Shown one piece after another: positions 1 to 8,300 of a stretch of DNA of 49,422 bases. This stretch comes from JANQRV01 sp964533785. GTDB lineage: Bacteria; Bacteroidota; Bacteroidia; Chitinophagales; Saprospiraceae. Positions within the stretch are counted from its first letter, which is position 1, and the number at the start of each line of letters is the position of its first letter. Position numbers and translations under genes: made by a program. The stretch spans positions 1 through 49,422 of the forward strand of contig CAZHNG010000006.1 of the NCBI GenBank assembly GCA_964533785.1. The letters run 5' to 3'. The notes below the pieces were generated by a model. The model was given only the letters and a program-made list of their open reading frames with translations, had not been told where the DNA came from and ran no database searches.

Positions 1-2055
1 AAGTGGCTTTGGGATTTCGGTGATGGAAATACCAGTGAAGCAGCCCAACCCCTACACGAATACGAAGAAGGCGGTCTGTATCAGGTTATCGTCGTCGTAA
101 AAACAGAGGATGGTTGCCAGGCTCGCGCCGCTCAATATATTTACGTCGGCGACATCAACAACTGCGAATGCCCCGAAGATGTGTACGATCCGGTATGCGT
201 ACGCGGCCCGGACGGCGAGTTGATCGAATACGTCAATCCTTGCGAGGCCGTTTGTGCCGGTTATTTCCCGGATACCCACGAGCGTTGCGAGCAGGAAGAA
301 CCTTGTTATTGCCCTGAATTCTATGACCCCGTTTGCGTAATTGATGAAGACGGCAATATTCGTCGATTTAGGAACCGCTGTTACGCAGCATGTGAGGGCT
401 TCTGTCGCTGGGATTACGTGAATTGTGAAGAAGATTGTATATGCCCTGAGATCTACGACCCGGTTTGTGTCATCCAGGCCGACGGAACGGTATTGAAATT
501 CCCGAATGCTTGTTTTGCCGAGTGCGAAGGTTATGGTGCCGACGACATTACCAGTTGCGCAGATGATCCTTGTGATTGTACACTGGAATACGATCCAGTC
601 TGTGTAATAAACGACCAAGGGGATATCATTTCCTTCTCCAATGCTTGTTTTGCTCGTTGTGAAGGCTACTCGGAAGATCAATTTGTACCTTGTACGGATA
701 TCTGCGTGTGCCCGGAAGTATTTGCTCCGGTTTGTGTTAAACAAGACGATGGCACCATCATCACCTTCACCAATGCCTGCTTTGCGGAATGTGAAGGCTA
801 TACTGAAAGAGACTTTGTCAACTGCGATCCGGACCTGGGTTGTGACTGCCCCTTGGTTTTCGATCCGGTATGCGTGATCGACGAAAATGGCAATATCATT
901 TCTTTCTCCAACGAATGCGTAGCGATCTGCCAGGGTTACCGGGAGTTTTTCTCCTGCCGCGATGACAATTTACAATGCTTTGCTAATTTCGACTGGATAG
1001 CGGATAATTCTATCGAAGGAGAGCTTACCCTCCTGTTAGATGATATTTCTTACGCCGTCAACGACGATATTGTAAGTTGGACCTGGGACTTCGGCGATGG
1101 TAACGGCAGCGACGAACGCAATCCCATCCACAGCTACGAAAGAGCGGGCAGGTACACGGTCAGCCTGACCATTGAAACGGCATCCGGCTGTGTCAATAGC
1201 ACCGAAAGATTGATTTTCGTTGGCGACGATGACTCGCGGGAAGCACCGAGTTGTCAGGCTATTTTCTACTCTACCCAGGATTCGGTAGAGCGCAACACCT
1301 TCTATTTCAGCGACCTGTCGATCGGCGAAGTAGATTCCTGGCTATGGGACTTTGGCGACGGCACGAAGAGCCGGGAGCAAAATCCGGTGCATACCTACGA
1401 GATCCCGGGCACTTACTTAGTCTCCCTCATCATCAATGCCGGGCTTTGCGAAAGCCGTACGCAGATCCTGTTGACGGTCGACGAATCGGTCTGGTACGAA
1501 CGCGAATGTGTCGCCTTATTCCTTCCCATCATCAATACCGATTCTTCGGAAGTCTTCTTCATGAACCTGTCTTCCGACGATGCGGTAGAATACTTGTGGG
1601 ACTTTGGCGATGGCAATTTCAGCCAAAACCATACGGTATCGCACCAGTACGAGTTTGCCGGCACCTACGAAGTCAAACTGACTATCTTTACTGCTGATGG
1701 TTGTTCGAATACCTACATCGTCAAGATCGACTTTCTCAACAACAGCTTTATGGGTACGCCGGAGTTTTTCGTCAGTACGGATGTGGAGGATGAACCAGTA
1801 GCGTTCAACCAGTTGAAATTGTACCCGAACCCAGCTACAGATATTACCACGCTTGAGTTTAGCGCGTTGAAATCGACGCCCCTCAGCGTACAGATCCTGT
1901 CTATCGAAGGTCAGTTGCTGCAACATCAGCAAATGAATGCGCAACCGGGATTAAACCAATACCCATTGGAGCTGTCTAAGTTGCCGAGTGGGGTTTATCT
2001 CGCGCGTCTGCAGTCGGAGGGGTACGTGCGTACGGTGAAGTTGGTAGTAAAGTAA
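1..2055 (+). CDS. Secreted Kazal-repeat/PKD protein with T9SS sorting domain (5' partial)
   Basis: The reading frame is open from the first base, so the N-terminus and signal peptide lie outside the window. In order: the end of a PKD domain (WDFGDG at residues 4-9), six Cys-rich units of about 40-45 residues (nt 163-957), three PKD domains each with WDFGDG, and a C-terminal type IX secretion sorting domain (LYPNPATD, then GVYLARL) ending in KLVVK. Each Cys-rich unit has six Cys and the pattern CPExYDPVC..F.NxCxAxCxGY, which matches Kazal-type protease inhibitor modules; unit 4 has CTLEYDPVC, very close to the avian ovomucoid reactive-site loop. The protein is inferred to be exported by T9SS and attached to or released from the surface. 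PKD modules often accompany adhesion or glycan binding. Protease inhibition is an inference from the Kazal pattern only. Confidence 0.85.
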   Translation, partial: KWLWDFGDGNTSEAAQPLHEYEEGGLYQVIVVVKTEDGCQARAAQYIYVGDINNCECPEDVYDPVCVRGPDGELIEYVNPCEAVCAGYFPDTHERCEQEEPCYCPEFYDPVCVIDEDGNIRRFRNRCYAACEGFCRWDYVNCEEDCICPEIYDPVCVIQADGTVLKFPNACFAECEGYGADDITSCADDPCDCTLEYDPVCVINDQGDIISFSNACFARCEGYSEDQFVPCTDICVCPEVFAPVCVKQDDGTIITFTNACFAECEGYTERDFVNCDPDLGCDCPLVFDPVCVIDENGNIISFSNECVAICQGYREFFSCRDDNLQCFANFDWIADNSIEGELTLLLDDISYAVNDDIVSWTWDFGDGNGSDERNPIHSYERAGRYTVSLTIETASGCVNSTERLIFVGDDDSREAPSCQAIFYSTQDSVERNTFYFSDLSIGEVDSWLWDFGDGTKSREQNPVHTYEIPGTYLVSLIINAGLCESRTQILLTVDESVWYERECVALFLPIINTDSSEVFFMNLSSDDAVEYLWDFGDGNFSQNHTVSHQYEFAGTYEVKLTIFTADGCSNTYIVKIDFLNNSFMGTPEFFVSTDVEDEPVAFNQLKLYPNPATDITTLEFSALKSTPLSVQILSIEGQLLQHQQMNAQPGLNQYPLELSKLPSGVYLARLQSEGYVRTVKLVVK

Positions 2056-2086
2056 GGAGGCTACTTGAAGTAGCCTCCTTACTTTA
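2048..2086 (+). terminator. 17-bp perfect palindrome overlapping the stop codon
   Basis: Arms 2048-2064 (TAAAGTAAGGAGGCTAC) and 2070-2086 are exact reverse complements around a 5-nt loop, and the left arm contains the stop codon of the PKD protein. No T-tract follows directly, so it may protect the 3' end or act with the hairpin at 2122-2156. Confidence 0.6.
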
Positions 2087-2121
2087 CCGCCAATGAAGTA
2101 TAGTCCCATGAACTCGTTACG

Positions 2122-2156
2122 CAGCCAGTACTTCGGTATTGGCTGTTTTTTTTTTT
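2122..2156 (+). terminator. Intrinsic terminator with UUCG tetraloop
   Basis: The stem CAGCCAGTAC / GTATTGGCTG (one G-U pair) closes a C(UUCG)G tetraloop and is followed by about 12 consecutive T. This is a textbook Rho-independent terminator for the upstream secreted-protein gene. Confidence 0.88.
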
Positions 2157-2159
2157 GAG

Positions 2160-2406
2160 ATTGTCAGCAGCAAGGTTTGATAAAATGGATTACCGCAAAG
2201 GACACGAAGGAACGCCAAGCACCTGTAACCGCCTTTCTTTTTCTTCGCAGCCTTAACCCGGCTTGCGAAAGACTCTGCTTGCGAGAGACTCCGTCTCGAT
2301 GCACAAAACTCGCCAAACTCCGTTTAGACTCAAAAATTAAGGTACAAATTTTATTGAACAAAAAAATGAACCAGCCATTACTGAACAATAATAACAAACA
2401 ATTCAA
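2160..2406. other. Gene-free spacer with short degenerate repeats
   Basis: No credible gene. Two 16-bp near-direct repeats lie around 2257-2293 (GCTTGCGAAAGACTCT and GCTTGCGAGAGACTCC), followed by a small palindrome GAGAC-TCC-GTCTC. The wording AAGGA..GGAACGC resembles the hairpin remnant near 22460-22530, so this is probably a decayed intergenic repeat. Confidence 0.4.
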
Positions 2407-2958
2407 ATGTTCCTAGTATATTTATTATTGCTCATACCAATCCAATTCATTATGCATCCAACCCAACCCTCTCAAATCAACTTCGGCCAGGAAAAAGACG
2501 GCCGCAACTGGCGTGTCATCCTCGATGGTGTCATGGGCGGCCTTTCACAAGGCGAGGCCGTACTAAGAGAAAACAGTATATATTTTAAAGGTAGTGTATC
2601 GTTAGCAAACAATGGTGGTTTTGCTTCTTTGAAAGCTCCCTTCGACCCCATTGACCTATCGAAGTACTCTACCTTGAAGATCCGTCTGAAAAGTACGGGC
2701 ATCTCCTTTGCTTTCACCCTAGAAACGGAACGTCGGTTTTACATGCCCAATTTTAAGCACTCTATCCAGACGGAATCGGAGGATTGGGAAACGCTCACCG
2801 TACCACTGGCGGATTTTAAGGCCTACCGGTTGGGGAGGCCAATGGGTAAAGCTGTTACAAAGGCTGACCTGGAAAAGATCATACGGATTGGGATCATCAC
2901 GAATGAGAAGCGGGAGGAGGATTTTGAGGTGGAAGTGGAGTGGGTTAGGTTTGAGTGA
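2407..2958 (+). CDS. CIA30-family (complex I intermediate-associated protein 30) domain protein
   Basis: 183 residues. After a hydrophobic N-terminus (LVYLLLLIPIQFIM) the protein has the CIA30 signature: W-R-V-I-L-D-G-V-M-G-G-L-S near residues 35-48, F-K-G-S-V-S-L-A-N-N-G-G-F-A-S near 60-75, and a beta-sandwich end VEVEWVRF. Bacterial CIA30 proteins are galactose-binding-like beta-sandwiches of unknown biochemical role; in eukaryotes the family assists complex I assembly. The N-terminal hydrophobic stretch could be a signal peptide, so an envelope location is possible. It stands alone, convergent with the Omp85 gene at 3027. Family assignment is firm, function is not. Confidence 0.8.
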   Translation: MFLVYLLLLIPIQFIMHPTQPSQINFGQEKDGRNWRVILDGVMGGLSQGEAVLRENSIYFKGSVSLANNGGFASLKAPFDPIDLSKYSTLKIRLKSTGISFAFTLETERRFYMPNFKHSIQTESEDWETLTVPLADFKAYRLGRPMGKAVTKADLEKIIRIGIITNEKREEDFEVEVEWVRFE

Positions 2959-3026
2959 TTTTTTGAGACTTTGTTTCTTAAAATGTTGGGAAGTTTCGAA
3001 AATCACCTCCTCACACCTCTCCCCCC

Positions 3027-5330
3027 TTAAAACGGATACCCAATCGCCAAATGCCACACCAAATTCTCCGACCGCCAATTGCGGCTAAATGGCGCAATAT
3101 CAGCAAAAGTCCATTCAAACCCTTCTCCAAAAACCGGTTTGCGCAAAGGGAAAGCACCGTCCAGGCGGATGACGAAGAAATTCACGTCTAACCTCAACCC
3201 CAGTCCCGTTCCTACTGCAATTTCGTTTAGAAAAGAGTCCAACTCAAAGCGCCCTTCCTCCGCCTCACCGATCGTTTCATTTAATAACCAGATATTGCCG
3301 GCATCTACGAAAAAAGCGCCTTTGAAATAGGTAGCCAGATCAAAACGGTATTCGGCGTTCAATTCAAGTTTCACGTCTCCGGTTTGGTCAAAGAAATTGA
3401 GGTCTTCAACGGCGGGGTTAACGAAAGCGCCCGGCCCCAACTGACGTAGCCGGAATGCGCGCAGACTGGTTGAACCACCTATAAAAAACTGCTCGGCGTA
3501 GGGAACGATGGTTGAATTTCCGTAAGGAACGGCAAGGCCGGCATCAAATCGAAAAGCCCAACTGTGTTTCCGCCGCGGCCAATAGTAACGTGCATCTAAT
3601 GTTATTTTTGCAAATTGGCTAAACCTCGTCCCCAGGAACCGGTAAGGTTCGTTGCCGCTACTCAGCAAGCTCGCCGCAGCATAGGGCACGTTGCCCGCCA
3701 GTCTCAGATTACCGGTAAAGAAAAAATAAGGCGTTTGCTCTTCCAGATTCTGTGTGGAATAGGTCATGCGGTATTGTCCACCCAGGATGAAAACATTTTT
3801 TAAGCTTTCCTCTAATCGACGATTAGCCGATAATTGTTGCTGAAATTCCGGGTCGATGCGGAAGGTTTCATTTAAACTAACCCAAACGGGAGAAAACTGG
3901 AATTGCACCAGTCTATTGCCCCGCCAATCGTAAGTCATTTCGGTGGCTAAGCGGTTAATGGAAAAGAAACCGGCCCGCACCTGGTAGGCATTGGATAATT
4001 TAAACCGGGTTCGCGCCACGTAATCCTGATAGATGGCATCCGTTTTAAAAGGAACCAACAGCCTGGGAAAAGATAAACTAGCTTGTGCCGTAACCTCAAA
4101 GGTATTGATAAACTGACTTACCCCACCAGGCTGGGTTTCCGCACCTACGGACAGGCCGATGTCCAGCCGCTCGGCTCCCCCCAACCAATTCCGGTTTGTA
4201 TAATTAGCCGAGGTCAATATCCCGAAATAACTACCGGAACGGGTATTGGTCTCAAAATCAACCCTGAAATCCCTGACCTGGGCTGGAGTCAGATAAAAAG
4301 TGCGATTCACTACCGGCCTTCCATTCAATGTGCTTGGCCGGTTTTGCAAGTTGATGAACTTAAAAATGTCCAGATTTTGCAGGTAACTAATCGTACTATT
4401 CTGCAATCTGCCGTCGTATAGATCATTTTTTTCACCGCGAATTGCCCTCTTCAATAAGGATTCTTTGACAAAGAAATAATTTTCAATGAGGGTTAAGTCT
4501 TGATATCGAATAGTATCGTAGCTGCGTTCTTCCGGCTGATCAAGCGCATAGGTTGGATAGATGGTGGTGTTTCCCAGGTAATGACGCTCCAAACGATTAC
4601 TATCCAAGGCAAATTTCCAGCGCAAATACAGGTCCAGCGAATCAACACTTCCGGTCGTATCCACATAATAGTAGATATCGTTCGAAGAAAGTCCATAATA
4701 GCCGTTTTGGGTAGCAAGGGTAGCTAAACGGTTACGTTCTGCTTTCAGGTCCTGCACACTGTAATGTCCTCCTGGTTTTAAAAGCGTTTTGTCGTTGTGC
4801 TGCCGGGTGAGCCGGGCAAGCGCCGAAGTATCTACCGGCAGATAGATGCTATCTAACCGGTATCGTTTAGGAGCAGAGACCTGGTAGATCGCTTTTACTT
4901 TTTGTCCTTGGTCTATGGTGTCTAGTAGCACTTCTGCGTTTAAATACCCGATGTCTTCAAGTTCTTTTTGTAAAACCAGCCGGCTGCGTTCAGCCAATTC
5001 CGGCTGATAAAGTACCGGAGGTTCTCCGACTTTGTACTTGAACCAGTGTTTTAAACCTTTGGCCTTTTTGGGTTCACCGAAAAGATTGTATACCCACAAT
5101 TTGAAAGCGCTGTTGGGTTGCGGCCGGACTTCGGTCAGCAGCTTTTCTTTCAAACGTTTTTTCCCGGTTATTACCGAAAGCGAATCGAACTCAATTTGGG
5201 GTTCCAGCCATAATTGCTCGGTGGCCGTCAGCCGACGGACAGGATTACAGGCCGACAAACAAAGCCATAATATGACCGCCGCCGCCATTTCAAGTTTAAA
5301 GAGGAATCCACTGTAGCTTTGTTTACTCAT
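3027..5330 (-). CDS. Omp85-family outer membrane protein (TamA/TamL-like)
   Basis: 767 residues. The N-terminus carries a lipoprotein-like signal (VILWLCLSAC, Cys at residue 28), then POTRA-like segments (about 40-330; for example SAPKRYRLDSIYLP) and a C-terminal 16-strand barrel ending in AIGYPF with a terminal Phe. The RGD/GG region IVPYAEQFFIGGSTSLRAF is typical of the Omp85 barrel. The start codon lies inside the end of the upstream tamB gene (8-nt overlap), so the two are probably co-translated. In the family, TamA-type barrels work with TamB to move lipids or help insert envelope proteins. A lipid-anchored form is known to me from Bacteroidota as TamL. An internal Met at residue 15 is an alternative start that still keeps the lipobox. 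Confidence 0.85.
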   Translation of the reverse strand: MSKQSYSGFLFKLEMAAAVILWLCLSACNPVRRLTATEQLWLEPQIEFDSLSVITGKKRLKEKLLTEVRPQPNSAFKLWVYNLFGEPKKAKGLKHWFKYKVGEPPVLYQPELAERSRLVLQKELEDIGYLNAEVLLDTIDQGQKVKAIYQVSAPKRYRLDSIYLPVDTSALARLTRQHNDKTLLKPGGHYSVQDLKAERNRLATLATQNGYYGLSSNDIYYYVDTTGSVDSLDLYLRWKFALDSNRLERHYLGNTTIYPTYALDQPEERSYDTIRYQDLTLIENYFFVKESLLKRAIRGEKNDLYDGRLQNSTISYLQNLDIFKFINLQNRPSTLNGRPVVNRTFYLTPAQVRDFRVDFETNTRSGSYFGILTSANYTNRNWLGGAERLDIGLSVGAETQPGGVSQFINTFEVTAQASLSFPRLLVPFKTDAIYQDYVARTRFKLSNAYQVRAGFFSINRLATEMTYDWRGNRLVQFQFSPVWVSLNETFRIDPEFQQQLSANRRLEESLKNVFILGGQYRMTYSTQNLEEQTPYFFFTGNLRLAGNVPYAAASLLSSGNEPYRFLGTRFSQFAKITLDARYYWPRRKHSWAFRFDAGLAVPYGNSTIVPYAEQFFIGGSTSLRAFRLRQLGPGAFVNPAVEDLNFFDQTGDVKLELNAEYRFDLATYFKGAFFVDAGNIWLLNETIGEAEEGRFELDSFLNEIAVGTGLGLRLDVNFFVIRLDGAFPLRKPVFGEGFEWTFADIAPFSRNWRSENLVWHLAIGYPF

Positions 5331-8300
5331 GCTTGCGTTTCCTTTTTTTATTGTTCAGCGTTTTTTTGATGGAAATACCGACTCCCGTTCGGATGACGTT
5401 GCCTTCGTTTAAGGCATCGTAATCATTGCGGCGGTAAGCCCGAAGTAGGGTCCCTCCTTCGGGAGTGAGGCGATATTCCAGTACGAAGTTGCCGGAAAAA
5501 GCCGTGAGCGACGGATTTTCACTGGTATTTTCTACATTTACATTACCCCCTACTTTTACGTTTAGCCGGTCGTTGAATAATCTTTTAGAAACATCGAGTT
5601 GCACATCAGTCGTTACGCCTGATTCTTCTCCAGGATCGACGCCCGGTCTGTAAGCGTCCACTCCCAGGGAAAATTCAAACCCTTTTAGATATTGATCCGC
5701 TAACCGGTTTAATTGATTCGCCAACAGTTTACTAACACTAGAAAGAATGACGGATTCTCCCGCCTGTGCGATGGATTGACCGCTACCCTGCTCATTGATA
5801 AAGGAATTGAAAAGCAATAATCCAAAAACTTGCTTATTCAACTCCGTTTCGTTAGAACGTAGTTGCTGGAGACGGGTTCGCGCCGCTTCGGCCGTTGCTC
5901 CTTGCGGGTCCCCCACCAAGACAATATCAAAATCCAGGACCGGCCGGATCAAATCACCTGTTATTTTCATCAGCACCCGCACGTCGGAACGCAAACCTGT
6001 TAAACGGGTATCGCTACTCATTTGACTTTGCACAAGATCGCGCAAAGGTACCCTGATCTGGTAGGCGGTGGTAATATCCAACTGGGCCCGCAAAGGGTCT
6101 CCGCTAAAAATGATCTTACTGTTGGGAAGTATCAGGAATGAACGTTGTATGAATTGTTCGTAACTAAATGAATAACTGCCTTCCGTGATCTCGTAGTTGC
6201 CGCTAATGTTCACCTCGCCGGAAGGAGCCATCCCCACCGTTAAATTTGAGCGGCCTTTACAAACCAACTTGTCTCCCGTCAGTGGATCAATGATCACTTC
6301 CAGGGCGGCGTCCGGTGTCATTTCCAGGTTGAGTTGCAGATCAATGCCGGGAGCAGTCAGCCGGTAATTGTCGAGGTAACCTGTATCCCGCCCCATGCTA
6401 TCCAGGGCAGGTTGGCCGTAAATAATAAAGTCTTCCCTGGAAATAGCTTGTTCATCAGTAAGCGGCACGACGTAGAAATTAGTGTTGGGCTGCGTCTTAG
6501 CGTTGATAAAAAACCGGGGGCTATCGATGGGCCCTTGAATATCCACATCGGACTGAAGGATCAATCGGCCGTAAAATAACTCATTGTCTTCAGCGGTTGT
6601 ATTCAAAAACCGAAAGCGATCGGTTGAAAAATTCAAATCCAATGTAATGGAATCAAAATACTGGTGAGCGACCCCACCTCGTAATAATGCTTCGCGTCCT
6701 TCCGCATCTAATAATCGCAAATCATTAAAATCGATGCGGTCCTCCGTAAAAGTGAGCATTCCCCGGGTGACGGCATAAGGGGTATTAACGTAGTCTATCG
6801 TGGTTTCCACCTCATTGAATTGGAGACTGCCTTCCAAAACCGGTTGGCGAACATTGCCTTTTGCTGAAAACTGGCCGGAGAGAAAACCTCGACTGTCGTG
6901 GGTCAGCCCCGTTAAAAAAGGATCAATGGTTTGCAGATCCAATTTTTCAATAGCAGATTCGGCCGCAAATTCTTGCTGATCGACATTGTACTGCCCCTGA
7001 ATGTTTAATTCGTTGTTATAGCCGCCTAGTTGGGTTTCAATTTCTATAACCTTTTGCGCAGCCAGTTGACGGGCGGAAGCAGTAAGATTACCGATCATTA
7101 CGGAGTCTATGGACCATTTCTGTAAATCGAGGGTAGCCGAAAAGCCGGGCTTCTGGAACAGGTCGGTCAACGCAATACGGCCATTTAAGGTTCCCCCCAA
7201 ATAATCCGGCGGATAATCCAGGAATGGTGAGAGTACATCAATACCAAATTGTTGAAACGTAAGGGTTGCCGTACTACTTGTATCTCTGAAATCACCTTGC
7301 CCGTCCAATTGAATAAAAGAGGAATCCGAAAATGCCAACCGCCACCGATCGACCTGCCAGTTTTCTGCCAGTTGGTACCGAATTTCGTGGTTTGGATCTA
7401 TCCTCCATTTTCCGGCATCCAACCATAGGTCGGGATCAAAATGCAGTCGCCAGGTGCTGTCAACAGCATGAAGGTTACCCGCTAACTGCCAAAGCGGATC
7501 TTGGGTATTTTCAAATGATGAAACGGCCCATTGCAAACTGTCGTTCCCCAGATTGACTGTTATCGTGGGATTTGGAAGAAAGGTATTTTCACCAAATTTG
7601 ACCTGCTGGGCATTGATTTGGTTTTGGAAACGGGTTTCACTCGCCTCGGAATTCAAGCGAAAGGAATCTAGCTGAAATTCCGCAAACTGCAAGTTTGGTA
7701 AAAAAGCATTCAGCCGCCATTGGTCATTGGGACCGTCAAAAGCAAACTGCAGATCGAAAGTATCCAGTGTTTTCAGGTCCGGCAACAGGATCTGCGTTAA
7801 AGGGGTGATATTCCCCACGCGGATGGAAGCTTGCAAGCGGGTCGAATCGACGAATAGAGAATCAGCCGTTTGGGGATTGAAAGGAAAATACTGGTTTACA
7901 AAATGCAGTAAGGTATTCGGCAGATCCTGTAAACTGTATTGTCCTGCAAGATTCAATTGAACCAAGTCGCTGTTTAATAGCAATGCTTGTTCCCCTTGCG
8001 CTCCTACTCTACTCGCGAAAGTGATCGAATCCGTTTGGTACTCGTGGTCTTGATCGCGCATACTGAGCCCCGTAAGCAATGCCTGGCCTTGCAAGCTATC
8101 CAGCTGCAGGTTTTCCATTACTACTTGTAGTTCGGTGCGCAACCCTAATGGCGTCTGGTATAAACTCAGGGGTTGCAGGTCGATGGTGTCTAAAGTTACT
8201 TGCAGTCCGTAGTCCGCACTTACATCTGCGACCGGCACCTGCCCCTCCGCAACAAAGCTTAAATGAGGGTCATTCATCCTCAGGTTCACAGTGATCACCG

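Noticed and set aside
52..744. 230-codon minus-strand open frame
   Set aside because: It is the antisense of the Kazal repeats, which are clearly coding on the plus strand; its length follows from the repeat composition.
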